Source: Charina bottae (lineage: Eukaryota; Chordata; Lepidosauria; Squamata; Charinaidae). Taken from it: a stretch of 64,000 nt of DNA. Of the stretch, positions 1 through 11,345 are shown in pieces. The stretch is from NCBI GenBank assembly GCA_023362775.1, contig JALMGJ010000002.1:57196914-57260913 (forward strand), in the 5' to 3' direction. Positions within the stretch are counted from its first letter, which is position 1, and each line of letters opens with the position of its first letter. The position numbers and the translations under genes are program-made. Below the pieces are notes generated by a model. It was given only the letters and a program-made list of their open reading frames with translations, was not told the DNA's origin and searched no databases.

Positions 1-505
1 CGGTGTTATATGTGCTGATCTAGGGGCACCAGCAATGGCCCGTGCAGGTGCATTCTGGACCAGCTGAAGCTTCCGGATACTCTTCAAGGGTAGCCCCATG
101 TAGAGCGTGTTACAGTAGTCTATATGGGAGATAACAAGGGCATGAGTGACTGTTTGAAGGGCCTCCCGATCCAGGAACGGGCGTAACTGGCGCACAACGT
201 GAAGTTGTGCAAAAGCCCTTCTGGCCACGACTGCCACCTGCTCTTCGAGCAGGAGTCATGAGTCCAGGAGGACACCCAGATTCAGCACTGGATCTGTCTG
301 GGGCAGTGCAACCCCATCCATAACCAAAAATGATAATGTCCCAGATGGGGAAGAGCCATTAATCCACAGCCACTCCGTCTTACCAGGGTTCAGTTGAAGC
401 CTGTTGGACCCCATCCCCTACAGCCCCCAGGCACCGAGAAAGAGCAGTCACAGCATCATTTACCTCACTCGGGACAGAGATATATAGCTGAGTATCATCA
501 GCATA

Positions 506-1201
506 TTAATGATATCTTATCCCATGGTGGTGGATTATCTCACCCAGTGGTTTCATGTAAATGTTAAACAGGAGTGGAGAGAGAATCGAACCCTGTGACA
601 CCCCACAAAGGAGGGGTTGAGGGTTGGATCTCTCGCTCCCTATCACCACCGATTGGGACCAGCCCTGGAGGAGGAAGGTGAACCAGCGCAAAACCACGCT
701 GCCCACCCCCAACTCCCTGAGCCAACCCAAAAGGATACCATGGTTGATGGTATCGAAAGCCACTGAGAGGTCAAGAAGAGCTAGGATGGATGCACTGCCT
801 CCATCCCGCTCCCACCAGAGATCATCAATAAGTGCAACCAATGCTGTTTCTGTCCCATGTCCAGGCCTGAAACCGGACTGAAAGGGGTCTAGATAATCCG
901 TTTCATCCAGAATCCTCTGGAGCTGCAACACCACCACTTTCTCAACCACCTTCCCCATAAAGGGAAGGTGGGAGACTAGGCGAAAGTTGTCCAGTACCAT
1001 AGGGTCCAGCGATGGTTTCTTGAGGAGGGGGTGCACCAATGCCTCCTTAAAGGCAGTTGGAAACACCCCGTCTCTCAAGGATGCATTGACCATCACCTGG
1101 ACCCAACCACATGTCACCTCCCGGGCTGCTTTCACCAGCCAGGAGGGGCATGGATCTAGTTGACAAGTGGTGGCGTTTGCCGCTCGAAGGATCCTGTCCA
1201 C
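506..1201 (-). pseudogene. Reverse transcriptase fragment of L2-like LINE
   Basis: A 231-codon open stretch covering RT fingers and palm: FRPGHGTETA, the first catalytic-Asp region (LLDLSVAFDT), and GVSQGSILSPLLF (usually GVPQGS). It ends at a TAA just upstream of YADD, at a position that is Gln in the sister copy at 27335-30384. That stop separates the catalytic Asp pair (antisense near 490-500) from the rest. The polymerase would copy its own RNA at a nicked target. This copy cannot make a full enzyme. Confidence 0.8.
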
Positions 1202-1791
1202 TTCCTCAGGTCCAACAGGATCAAACCGTTCCAGATAACTGGGTAAATACGCTCCCCTGGTATCTCCCCAGACTCTGTCTTATGCCTGGAGTCCAACTTG
1301 GAACGGATCCGAGCGATTTTATCCTGCAGATGCACAGCAAACTCCTCTGCACGGCTCTGTAGGTGGGTATCAAGACCCACCTTCCCCAAAAGGGACCGAG
1401 TGATCTTAAACAGGGCCGTTGGGTGGCATTCTGTGGACGCAATAAGAGTGGAGAAATATTGACGTTTCACCGCTCTTACCGCCACAAGGTAGGCCTTAAC
1501 AGCAGCTCCAGCTTGTGTTCAGTCGGGTTCGGACCTTGTTTTTCTCCAGCAGTGCTCTTGACGTCTCCTTATCCTCTTCAAAACCCTCAATTCCTCTGTA
1601 AACCATGGGGAGTGTCGGGTCTGATGGGCCAAGAGAGGTCGCATAGACACGATCCTGTCCAAGGCCCCAGTCACCTCCCTATTCCAGGTAGTGACTAGTG
1701 CCTCCGCTGGACCGTGCAGCAGATCCTTTGGTATAACCCCCAGCTCCCTCTGAAACCCTTCAGGGTCCATCAGTCGCCGGGGGTGGACCAA

Positions 1792-2157
1792 TCAAATAGG
1801 TCCAGCCTCCCTGCAGAGGGGGGTGGCATAAGAGAATCCCAAGGTCACCAGGGCATGATCTGACCATGACAATGGGGATAGATGCAACTCTCCCCTCAGG
1901 TCACATTGCCACTGCTCTGACAAGAAAACTAAGTCCGGGGTGAGGCCACTGTCTCTAGTCGGGTCCCGAATAATCTGGAACAGGCCCATGGTTGCCATGG
2001 TAGCCATGAACTCCCGAGCCGCCTCCGAGGACCGCACCAGGGAAAGCAAGTTGAAGTCCCCCAGAAACATAAGCCTGGGGAACTCCACCACCAACCCCGA
2101 GATGGCCTCTAGCAGCTCAGGCAGGGAGGTTGCTATGCAGCAGGGAGGCTGGTACAA
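1792..2157 (-). pseudogene. APE endonuclease fragment of L2-like LINE
   Basis: A 121-codon open stretch with GDFN near residue 34 and SWSDHALV near residue 100, the D-N and SDH active-site motifs of apurinic-like LINE endonucleases. These nick the target to prime reverse transcription. The upstream part containing the catalytic Glu (SLSETCPAG region) is in another frame at 2117-2389, so the domain is frameshifted. The linker and RT pieces follow on the same strand. Confidence 0.75.
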
Positions 2158-2441
2158 TAGCTGGAACTCCTAACTGTTCTCGGGAACCCAACTTAAAGAA
2201 CAGGGTCTCACAACCGGCAACTTGTGGAGCAGAGCCCCTGAAGGCCTCTAGAGACTCCCGGATGACAACAGCCACCCCTCCTCCCCTGCCCTGGGGTCTC
2301 GGCTGGTGCCATACCGTAAACCCAGCTGGACACGTTTCCGAGAGGGAAACACCCCCCCCTCCGGGGCCAGCCAGGTCTCGGTAATACACGCCAGGTCTGC
2401 CCCCTCCTCAATGATCAGATCGTGTATGAGGGGGCCTTTGT

Positions 2442-2490
2442 TATTATATATATATATATATCAAATTTATCACCGCCCATCTCTACAGCA
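2442..2490 (-). repeat. (AT)n and L2-like 3'-tail stub
   Basis: A short TA run followed by the antisense L2-like terminal motif (ATCACCGCCCATCTC), the same motif that ends the 15135, 27335 and 41125 copies. A second, extremely 5'-truncated insertion therefore abuts the 5' end of the first LINE. Confidence 0.5.
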
Positions 2491-3083
2491 GTAGACTCAA
2501 CCCCCACATTCCAACTCCTTGCATTCCCTGCTTATCTCTACCACTTCTTCCAACATCCTGCAAGCATGCTAACTGCCCCTCTACTTACAAACTACAAACC
2601 CCATCTATCTCTGGCAGGATGACAATGGCATCCTGACAATGGGTTTTCACTATGATTTTACTTTAAGAAGTCTTATCTTAAGCTACTTTAATCAAACATA
2701 TGCTTGCAACACATGTTTTTAATTTAGGTTAAAAATAATCTGAAAGTGATTCAGTAACCAAAAGGCTACTTTTCTAAACATGCCTCATTTGAAATAGAAG
2801 CACAGTAAGAAAACTAATTTGCTTTTGAATTGATAATGTTTGTGATATTGGTTCACATAAACTAATTATGTAAAGAGCTTAATTTGTTCTATCTAGTAAG
2901 ATGATTGTTAGTTGTTATTTAATCATTTCTTCCTACTTTTAAATTGCCTAAATCTGAACTAGAAGCTAGCATTAATTTATTTTTAACCATTGTAACTCTA
3001 TGTTACCAAGTAACTGTGTCCAGTTTAAACATGAAAACACAACTTAAAAAATACAGTATGATTAGCTGGATTGAATATTTCTG

Positions 3084-3114
<31 letters not shown>

Positions 3115-3289
3115 AATTTATATGCCAACAAAACCATGCAGACTTACATTGGCTTATAGCAAAAAACATGGAGCATAAAAATTATGAAAACTATAGCATT
3201 TGTACCCAAACCAAAAGCAATAAATGAAACTATTACAATTATGCAATAACATGGAAATTAACCAATGGTGACCAATCAACCCCCAAATG
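2491..3289. other. Unassigned AT-rich DNA with (GAT)n
   Basis: No coding or repeat family recognised. It contains an uninterrupted GAT trinucleotide microsatellite at about 3084-3114. The Asp run this gives in one frame is a simple-repeat artefact. Confidence 0.6.
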
Positions 3290-3590
3290 TCCTTTGGAAG
3301 AGTTTGGTTTTCACCAACTTCTAGAAGGCTGTCACCAACAAGGTGAGACTAACTCCCAAGGTGAGGCTATTCCAGTGATTTGGTGCCAAAGTGGAAAAAA
3401 CAGTGCTTTCTGGCTCAGCCCCCTCCTCTCACAAAATTAAGGCATCTTCTCCTGGGAGGATCTCCTTGGATGTGTCAACTCTGATTGGAGGAGGTGGTCC
3501 TGCAAGTACCTTGCAGCCAAGCAATATAGAGCTTTATCATCAATATCAGCACTTAGGTTATTTGCGGCCATTACAATTCATTACCCAATG
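3290..3590 (-). mobile_element. Degraded L2-like LINE 3' region
   Basis: Antisense resemblance to the L2-like C-terminal region and 3' UTR: a truncated-lysine-like stretch, then the GGAGGTGGTCCTGCAAGTAC block also seen near 9490-9510. Strongly diverged, so older than the 27335 copy. Boundaries approximate. Confidence 0.4.
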
Positions 3591-4057
3591 ACTTTTTCCT
3601 AGCAAAGAGGAAAATAATCCATGTTTCACATTCAGTTTTAGTTGGAGGAGAAATAGCATTATGTATCCTCAAAGCAACATAGGATTAACATATATTAGTC
3701 TACCATATGAAAAAAGAATAGTCAAAGCAAAAGAAAACCTATGCTCTTGTACATATGACCTCCTTGAAAAAGTTGAAGTCAGTGCATATCCTGATTTATT
3801 CCATGTTATGGTTTTGAAAGATTACCAGATGCATTTGATTGTTACTCAAAGCAAGCCCTTGAGTTGAGAATTTCTAAATTCAAGTTCATTATAATGATGT
3901 ATCTATCAATATTTTCCTAGGAGTTGTAGCTGCAGCCTAGCATCTAATAAAGTCTAATGTGGATATCTGCTATTTCTTTCTATATACAGTACCTCTTGAG
4001 ACCATGAGTAAAGATGGAATAAAGAGAGTCTTCTGTCTCTGCTTTATTTTCTGTTTA
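3591..4057. other. Unassigned unique sequence
   Basis: AT-rich DNA without a recognisable gene or repeat family. Short ORFs lack codon or domain signals. Confidence 0.5.
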
Positions 4058-4136
4058 GCCTGATGAAGCGTTTTGGAGAACTTGGAATCTTTCTCACTAT
4101 TTTTGTGGGAGTATGTGGAGTAGGACCAAACAGGCT
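4058..4136 (+). repeat. Degraded hammerhead/Penelope-type tail relic
   Basis: Contains CTGATGAAGCG followed by a GTT/AAC pairing and GGAA where GAAA would be expected. This is the layout of the Penelope tails at 38987 and 45071, but two core positions differ and stem I is unclear. The sequence resembles a dispersed reptile tail repeat as I remember it. Treat as a relic; no cleavage activity is implied. Confidence 0.3.
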
Positions 4137-4142
4137 AGCTTG

Positions 4143-4237
4143 CTCCTTCCTTCCTTCCTTCCTTCCTTCCTTCCTTCCTTCCTTCCTTCCTTCCTACCTA
4201 CCTACCTACCTACCTACCTACCTACCTACCTACCTTC
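4143..4237. repeat. (CTTC)n-(CTAC)n compound microsatellite
   Basis: Tetranucleotide tract of about 95 bp switching from TTCC to TACC repeats near 4194. The Ser/Leu/Pro/Tyr-rich ORF across it is an artefact. Confidence 0.95.
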
Positions 4238-5079
4238 CCTCATTTCTTAGGTAATAACTGCATTCAAGTCTTACTGCATTTACTGTAACTGCATATGAAG
4301 GGAATAAATGTGTGGGGGAGTGGAGGAGAAATAAAGAGCTGTTCCCCTTCTTTAGCCTTATGGTTTCTGTTACACCTAAAAGTGAGGGAAAAATCCTTTG
4401 ATCTGCATGTACTTACACCTGCCTTCTGTTCCATTTAAAAAGCACCATCAATGGGCCACAGATGAAGACCTGGGTTATCCAAACAGAAAGGTTAATATTA
4501 AAACTGGTATTTTGTCAGTTTGTTTTGTAATCACATTGGCTGAATAAAGGTAATTCAATGTATTGCTTTGCTTTATTACTGTGAACTGATTCACTTGTAA
4601 TATTATTTTAACTTCGTTGCAGTATAATTACTATGAATACATGGATCCCTGGATTATTTTTGTATGTAATCTCTTTGTGTTTTCTTTATGCTTATAAGAA
4701 TATTCATTTCATTTAATTTAATTTCATTCCCCTTCTCCTGTGATTTAGGGTAAGGGAGCCTTTATTCTTCCATTAGTGCATCTACCTCTCTATGGTCCTG
4801 CAGTTCTCTATGGTCCTCCTCAAAGGAACCTCAAGACAACCCATTGGCCACTGTGTTCATCATCTCTTAAATGTATTTGATATTTATTTTTGGCTTTCTG
4901 CAGCCACTTAAATGCTGTGTAATAACTTCTGAACTTCTTACGTTCAACGGCCCCAAAGGTAATGAAGCAGCTTGTCAAGGGTATAGCATTCTTTCTTCAA
5001 CATAAACCAGTGCAAGTCTGTTTCTGAAAGTTTCTTATTTAGGAATGCCCATTAGCTCCAAGTGTACTCATTTGCATTT
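4238..5079. other. Unassigned unique sequence
   Basis: No gene or repeat recognised apart from short AT-rich runs (for example ATTTAATTTAATTTC near 4708-4728). Confidence 0.5.
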
Positions 5080-5328
5080 ACACTGCTTCAGTGCCCTCTC
5101 TGAGGCATAAGTGGTTGACACAGACTCGACCCAAACAAATCTGAAGCTTGTAGCCCAGGACAACAGCTACGGTTTGTCTTCAGCTGCTCAAATGCAACCT
5201 GGCACTCCTCAGACCATACCACCACACTGAGTTTGTTGTTCTGGGTTAGATTTGAAAAGGGTGCTGCTATTAGGCTATATTTGGACACAAATTTTCAGTA
5301 CTAACTAGCTACCCCCAAGAATTGTTGT
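5080..5328 (-). pseudogene. Ty3/gypsy pol fossil (RT end / RNase H start)
   Basis: Minus-strand translation gives the RT-thumb signature FLGVAS-Y--KFV (two stops), then SLIAAPFSNL, then WSEECQVAFEQLK. This is the FLGxxxYYRxFI...IAxPL...WTxECxxAFxxLK order of Ty3/gypsy-type LTR retrotransposon polyproteins. Residues 1-66 of the open stretch at 5288-5088 cover the RT/RNase H connection; RNase H then breaks by frameshift. No gag, integrase or flanking LTR is recognisable nearby. A retroviral pol is the alternative, but the spacing fits gypsy better. Confidence 0.6.
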
Positions 5329-5487
5329 TTATTTGTTTGTTTTTAGGCATTCTCAGATGGCTTGTACCATAGCCTCAAGAGGTAATATAGCCCATGATTC
5401 TCCCAGTGTCACAAACAGAATACATCATTTGAGCCAATGTAGCATTTCTTGGGCTTAATAGTGAGTGTAGATTCCTTGTTGCATTAA

Positions 5488-6440
5488 TTTTAAAATCACA
5501 GGCTTGGAAGGGACCTTGGAGGTCTTCTAGTCCAAGACCCTGCCCAGGTTGGGAAGCCTCAGATCATCCCAGATGACTGCCCAAACTTGAAAAGTGATGA
5601 AGCACACATGGGTGTTTCAGTGATGAAGCACCCATGACTCCAGAAGGCTCAACAGCTCTTATGGTCAAGAAATTCTTTGAGTTTGGATCTTTCTGTGTAA
5701 AGTTTCCACCCATGGGTTCTTGTCCTACCCTTTGGCACTACAGAGAATAAATCCATACCCCCTTCTCTGTGACAGCCCTTCAAATATTGGAAGAATGCTA
5801 TTGTGTCTTCTCTTAGCCTTCTTTTCTGTAGGCTAAGCATACCCAGTCCTTTTAACCCTTATTCACATCATTTAGCCCCCTAGCCTCTCACCATCTTTAT
5901 TGTTCTTCTCTGTACTCTTTCCAGTTCCTTAGCATCCTCCTTATATTGTGGCAACCAAAACTGAGCACAGTATTCCAGGTGCACCATAGTCTGGAACTAT
6001 CACTTCCTGTGATCTTGACATTATACATTATACCTTTGCTGCTGTAGCCCAAGTTTGCATCGACTCTTTTGGCACTTGTAACACACTGCTGGGTCATGCT
6101 TAACCTGTGGTATACCACGACACCCAGATCCTTCTTACAACTGCTGAGCCAGGCCTATCTTGTACCTGTGCATCTTGTTTTTCCTACCCAAGTGGAACCC
6201 TACATTTCTTGCCATTTAATTGCATATTATTGGATAGGGTCTAATATTCAAGTTTATCAAGCTCCCTTTGAATCTTGATACTGTATCCTGAGGTGTTAGT
6301 GATTGTCCCAATGCCCAGGTTTGTGTCAACTGTAGATTTGATAAACATCCCTTCTATCCTCTCATCTAAGTAATTTATAAAAATCTTGAAGAGCCCTGGG
6401 CTCAAATGCAAACCCCAAGGTACTCCACTGCATTGGGTCA
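5488..6440 (-). mobile_element. CR1 LINE ORF2 C-terminal fossil
   Basis: Antisense CR1. The 3' end at about 5488 reads CTTGGAAGGGACCTTGGAGG on the plus strand, a familiar CR1 terminus. Upstream on the minus strand are C-terminal pieces LQKRRLREDTIAFFQYLKG and LFSVVPKGRTRTHG (5840-5649), a middle part around MTQQC and ANLGY (6118-5980), and RT motif SGVPWGL then FKIFINYLDE (6441-6241). Pieces lie in different frames with many stops, and YADD is lost. Only the last third of ORF2 and a short 3' UTR remain. Confidence 0.75.
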
Positions 6441-8005
6441 AGACTTCCAGATGCTCCAGGTACTATTACTAGGTGGCTGATAGCTACATTGTCTAAATAT
6501 AACCTGATGAAATCATTTAAATTCCTCAACAGCTTATTTGGCAGTCTTTGGAAGCATTGCAAAGGCCAAATGGAGCATGTAAAAGTCAAGCAACCCATGG
6601 TGCATAGTAAAACCCTGATTTTTCTTTATTGTGTTTTTGTTTCCAGCCTTGATCCACGGACCTCTGCCAATTCTCTTAGTTTTCAAAAGGACCTACCATT
6701 TTCTGCCTCTAGCAGAGGAAGGGACTGGAATAAGCTGATTCTCTACATAACTAAGAGCCATATTTCACTGGGCATATTTATTGCATGATTGAGCCTACAG
6801 CCTGGCAAGCAGACTCCATTCACAGCAGGGTCCTATACTATTTTGAAGTAAAATGAGTTCACAGCATGTATGTGTACGTGTGTCTGTATGAATGTACAGA
6901 ATAGTTAAAAGGTTTTTATTTGTTCGAATCAAAATTTAAAAGTGAGATTCAAGATTACAATATAAGGAAACCAGTACATTTCAAAGAAAGTTTCTGAACA
7001 GCATCTCTCAACTTTAATAAAGTTCTGAAATAGTCAGGAATGCTTTCCACACATAAATCCCCCCCTCCCACACACACAAAGAAAGAAAATTCACTCAGCA
7101 GGAATGCTAGAGAACATTTGGTGACAAGTCAGCAAACTTTCTCTTACTGGTATGGTGCAGCATTTTATACTGTATTTATACATAATAGCACCTGGCTTTT
7201 GAGAATGAAACAAACTCAAAGACTGGATTAATTTCAAATGCTGCAGAATATATCAGCAAGATAGGATTATTTTTCAACATAACTGCAGGTTTTCAATATT
7301 ACATATACACATAAAATGTAGGGACATTTCGTGCAAGCTGATTACCTTCACAGGTATTCTAGCGGTGCCAGAAAAATGTGAAGAATATTGTTTCCTCCGA
7401 CAAAGGCACATTTATAATTTTTGCTGCCATGATGTGGAAAATATGGCAAAAAAGCACTAGGTGCAGATTCTTGTGGCTTGGAGTTGTAATGATGGGGTAA
7501 GCTTCACTTGTTTAATGGCTACATGTCACGCAGCAATGAAATGGGAGGGGGCTGAATATATGTGTAATATCCCCACAAGTTGTATAGAACTTTGTGCAAC
7601 CCATGCCAACATTAGAAAAGCATTCTGTAATGGCACTCACTTAAAAGGCACATGTGGACCTTCTGTAGTCAGGACGGGTGCCTTACCAAAGTAACTGATC
7701 ATGGGAGTTCTGAAGAGAAGTCCAGCTGAAAGAAGCTTTTTAGCTCTTTGCACTAAAATACACAAAGATCTGGAAAGCAACCGAGATACTGGGTAACACT
7801 TCTTGACCAAATGTACACATGTACATCTATGATAGATGTATCAAGTTGTTGTGTTAGTTTAGTTAGCTGATTGGAAAGTTTCACCATGACTTTCAGATTG
7901 ACTTCCTGCATACAGAACAGATACCAAGTAATGACCCCTCTTTATCTCCTGGACATAGCAGGTAAGAAAATCAGTAATGTTTTGCAAAAGTTGCAAAACA
8001 GTAAC
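6441..8005. other. Unassigned sequence
   Basis: No repeat family or exon recognised. The first ~200 bp may be more CR1 too decayed to place. Confidence 0.45.
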
Positions 8006-8048
8006 ATCATCATCATTATCACCATCATCATCATCATCATCATCATGG
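8006..8048. repeat. (CAT)n microsatellite
   Basis: Imperfect CAT/ATC tract. The Ile/Ser-rich ORFs crossing it are artefacts. Confidence 0.9.
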
Positions 8049-8628
8049 CAGCTTTACTTGGAACAGCTTACATCCTGTTACGATTCCTTTAATATTATTA
8101 AACAACAACATCTGCCTATCCCAGGTCCTTGGGAAGGACTCGATAGGTGGACAAAATGCCAAATCCAGTCTAAACATTGGCTGACTTTGCAGTCAACCAT
8201 AATAAATACTTCTTAAATACAGTATGGAAAAGACACTGGGAATTTAATCCAAGGTACCTCTCAGCTATTGGTAATGAAAAAGTCTCAAAATCAAGGAATA
8301 GGGAGAGATATCATCATCATTTTCATAGTTTTTTTAATGTTATTGTTTTAATACAACAAAAGAAAATACTATATGAGAGAGGGAAAAAAGTATTACAAAA
8401 CATGGTGGTGGTGAAATTCTAACCAAACTTGAACTTTAAAAAATACAATAAAAACAAAACAAACAAAAAATTAATAAATCCTAAATAAAGTCAAATAAAA
8501 TATTGTATATAATAATATGTTATTAATAATAAATACAATACATACTGTACATTATAATGCACAATAAAGTTCAACTTTTAAACAACAGATTAAATCATTA
8601 CAACACAAAGTGATTTTGTCCAGTGTTT
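8049..8628. other. A/T-rich tract, possible L1 3' UTR (minus)
   Basis: A block of short A-rich runs after a T run near 8328 resembles the 3' UTR of the minus-strand L1 at 14924, but I cannot show homology. No coding signal. Confidence 0.3.
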
Positions 8629-8949
8629 TCATTGTATTGACAGAGTCAGTTCAAAGGCTGAGGCAACTTCAAGGCAACTTCTGACATATGGTGTAAAGGT
8701 ATCTTGCCAAGAAAATATTACAGTCTTTTTTTGCAACAATCCAGGAATGATAGATTCAGAGTTCTTTATAAATGGATAGATTTCATTTTTAAATACAATT
8801 CCAAAAACATTACCATCCTTAAATCTTAATTTCCTTCCTAAAACTTTATTAACAGTATTAAAAATATGGAACAAACATATGGCATTAAAACCATTTGGAG
8901 GGATTTTTCCAGGTATAATGGAGATTTGTGGTTTGTTCTTCAGCCTCAT
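8629..8949 (-). pseudogene. Unassigned 106-codon ORF, probably repeat-derived
   Basis: Open minus-strand frame with ordinary protein-like composition: basic N-terminus, a middle KLRFKDGNVFGIVFK segment, and C-terminal SWQDTFTPYVRSCLEVASAF. No domain recognised. The A-rich tract on its 3' side resembles a LINE tail, which would make it a retroelement fragment. An old exon or a chance ORF is not excluded. No splice sites support a host exon. Confidence 0.25.
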
Positions 8950-9109
8950 GATTAATGGAAAATGGGATTAGGAACTGTCTGGAACAATTTCCAACAAAAA
9001 TTATCAATACACCTAATAGAAATAGGCAATAAAATAGTAGTGTTTTCACAGTTTATACGTTCCTCTCAGTCTATTGCATGAAAATCTAATAAGCTTATCA
9101 ATTACTTAA

Positions 9110-9760
9110 ATTTATTTACATTTATTTATTTACAGGACTTATATGGCCGCCTATCTCATATAATGACTCTAGGCGGCTCACAACAATCCATAAAAACAAG
9201 GCTAAAACCAAAAGTACCTTTCCCCCCAGGCATCAGACCAAACATCCTTGCAGCTCTACCCAAATCCTTGCTCAATGCCCAGGGGAAGAGCCAGGTCTTC
9301 ATAGACCTCCAGAAAGCTAAAAGGGTAGGGATCCCTTGGATCTCAAGTGGGAGGCTGTGCCAAAGGGCTGGGGTGGCCACCGGGGAGGCGTGCCTCTGAG
9401 GTCCCATCGGGTGGCATATTTTTAAGGAAGGGGACTTGGAGCACACCCACCCTATCTAACCTAGTAGGATGGGCAGATACCCTCAGGGAGAGGTGGTCCT
9501 GTAAGTGACCTGGTCCTGTGCCTGAAGGGCTTTAAAGATGATAATTGCACCCGGAAAGCAGCTGGAAACCAGTGCAGCTCACACAGCAGTGGTGTTACTC
9601 AGGTGAGCCACAGAGCACCCAGAATTGCATGTGCTGCTGGATTCTGGACCAGTTGCAACTTCTGGATGTTCTCCAAGGGCAGCCCCATGTAGAGCACATT
9701 GCAGTAATCCAAACGAGAGGTTGACCAAGGCATGGGTGACTGTGAGCAAGGCCTTAGTAA
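9110..9760 (-). mobile_element. L2-like LINE 3' end
   Basis: Antisense copy starting with the TTTATTTATTTA tail and GGCGGCTCACAA terminal block (9115-9185). It then runs through the C-terminal domain (APALWHSLPLE... on the minus strand near 9380), a shorter 3' region, and the SRLDYCNVLYMGLPL motif (9730-9660). Frames are broken. It is a 5'-truncated copy of a subfamily differing from the 27335 copy in its tail. Confidence 0.7.
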
Positions 9761-10446
9761 TATTATATCTACTTTTTGGTAGATTGGTCTAACAGTTGAT
9801 TGGTCTACCATTGGTCTAACACAACTGGTTAGATATCTACTGTTTTATATGAAGGAGGAGCAACAAGAGCCCCTAGAATTAAACTGAGCTTTCTAACAAG
9901 CACCAGTTTGCCAGCACAATTCTTTTCCTGCTGATATGACTCTTCCCTGAAGGAGGATGGGATGGGGTAGAAGGCGAGAGCCAAACTGGTGGATGCCCCA
10001 AGTGGAATACTGTATCTTCAGAAGAGGCTGTGCTTTAATCTCCATAATGCTAAGAAAGATGCAAGCATGCAAAGTAGGACATGCGTAAAAATTAGCTTAT
10101 TATTGGACCATCCCATCCCTGATGCTGTGGATGCAGCAAGCAATTTCTTTTCCTACAGGTTGCTCCCAGTGGCATCTGTCAAGATGGTGGCTGTGGCAGC
10201 GCAAGTGAAAACTGTTTATAGGCATGAGATGTTGATGAACATACAAATAGAAGTGAGGCTTTGATTGTGCTACCACAACTGTCGTTTTGATTCTTTTGAT
10301 CACCCTTCCCATAGAAGCCATTAATTGCTCTTTATGGCTCTTCTACTTCATTAGTGAACTGTACCAAGTAATTATTTATCTTCAAAAATTCTGGCTTATT
10401 TTACGAGATGCTCAGCCCAATTTGTGTAATCATCACCTACATTTCC
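9761..10446. other. Unassigned sequence
   Basis: No recognisable gene or repeat. Two short ORFs on opposite strands overlap at 9989-10321 without domain features. Confidence 0.4.
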
Positions 10447-10600
10447 AGGTACCTTCTCTGCCCACGTATCTCCCCTTTGGAATAGCATTTTCCCCAAGGA
10501 CTAGACAGCCCTGATCCTGCTGTCTTTCAAGAGAACTTGAAGACTCGGTTTCTTCTCCAGGCTCTTGACTAGGATGAGGTTGCACCTGCTATGGAAATAG
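10447..10600 (+). mobile_element. Old L2/CR1-like LINE C-terminal relic
   Basis: Plus-strand sequence resembles the region encoding the LWN(I/S)LP...FQ..LKT end of the ORF (for example CTTTGGAATAGCATTTTCCC, then AACTTGAAGACTCGGTTTCT). Highly diverged; limits uncertain. Confidence 0.4.
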
Positions 10601-10867
10601 TGTTTGTTAGATTAATGGTTAGTTTTGCTCCCTTGATATGATCATCTTTTACCTGTGGCATTAAAGTACAGTTTTTTTCCATTTTAATCTGGAGATGTTG
10701 GCAAGTGGGTGGTCTTATACATTTAAATTATAAAATAAAAACATAAAATATCTCCCTTCCATCCATGCACTTAGTTCTCGACTGAATGGATATGATTTAT
10801 GCAGCTTTTCTTTACGCTTCTAATCCACCTTTTGCTTCAATGTTTGATAGCAGAATTTGTTAGCTAC

Positions 10868-11345
10868 TTTAGTTAGTTATTTATTTATCAAATTTATTCC
10901 CCACCCATCTCACTCAGAGTGTGACTCTGGGCAGTTTACATAAAATAGGAATAAAACATTAATTAAAATACAATAAAACAGTAAGACAATAAAACAGTAC
11001 AATAAAAACATTCTTAATAAATAATATGTTCCAAGAGGTGGATGGTAAAAAGTTCTTAATTTAATTTCCTGGAAGCACCTTTAGGGTGCTAACCACCCCC
11101 AGGGTTGGCCACCCCTCTTCACACCCCATGCAAAATGGCAGAGCCAGGTCTTCACTCGTTTCCGGAAGGCCGGGAGAGTGGGGGCTCGCCTCACTTCTGG
11201 GTGAAGAGTATTCCATAGGGTGGGGGCAATGGCAGAGAAGGCTCTCTTCCTGGGACCTGCCAGTCAACATTCTTTTGGATTCAGGACCCGCAACATGCCC
11301 TCTCTGCCTGACCGGGTGGGATGGGTCGATGTAATGGGGGTGAAA
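10868..11345 (-). mobile_element. L2-like LINE 3' end, part 1 of a split copy
   Basis: Starts with TTATTTATTTATC and the CCACCCATCTCACTCAGAG terminal motif, then a 3' UTR and antisense C-terminal coding (GGTGGGATGGGTCGATGTAA near 11315). It breaks off at about 11345. The next expected block (GGTCCCTCAGGTAACCTGG) resumes at 12244, so an insertion separates the halves. Confidence 0.7.

Larger units (their letters stand above)
1..2441 (-). mobile_element. L2-like LINE, 3' part outside window
   Basis: Non-LTR retrotransposon copy lying antisense and continuing beyond the left edge. Reading the minus strand it holds an APE-type endonuclease part (about 2390-1795, with GDFN and SDHALV), a linker (1791-1200), reverse transcriptase (1201-490, with FRPGHGTETAL, CGVSQGSILSPLLFN and YADD) and the start of the C-terminal region (490-1). 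The order and motifs match the L2 group of the CR1/L2 superfamily. The protein is spread over several frames with stops, so it is inactive. The 5' side stops inside the endonuclease at about 2441, as expected for incomplete reverse transcription. Very similar copies at 27335-30384, 15135-16084 and 19958-21345 suggest one recently active family. Confidence 0.85.

Noticed and set aside
2944..3159. ORF with an Asp run
   Set aside because: The Asp codons are a GAT microsatellite; no conserved context.
4063..4254. Pro/Ser/Tyr-rich 63-codon ORF
   Set aside because: Generated by the (CTTC)n-(CTAC)n microsatellite.
7861..8000. Short inverted words around TTTTGCAAAAGTTGCAAAAC
   Set aside because: Too short and A/T-biased to support an element or regulatory site.
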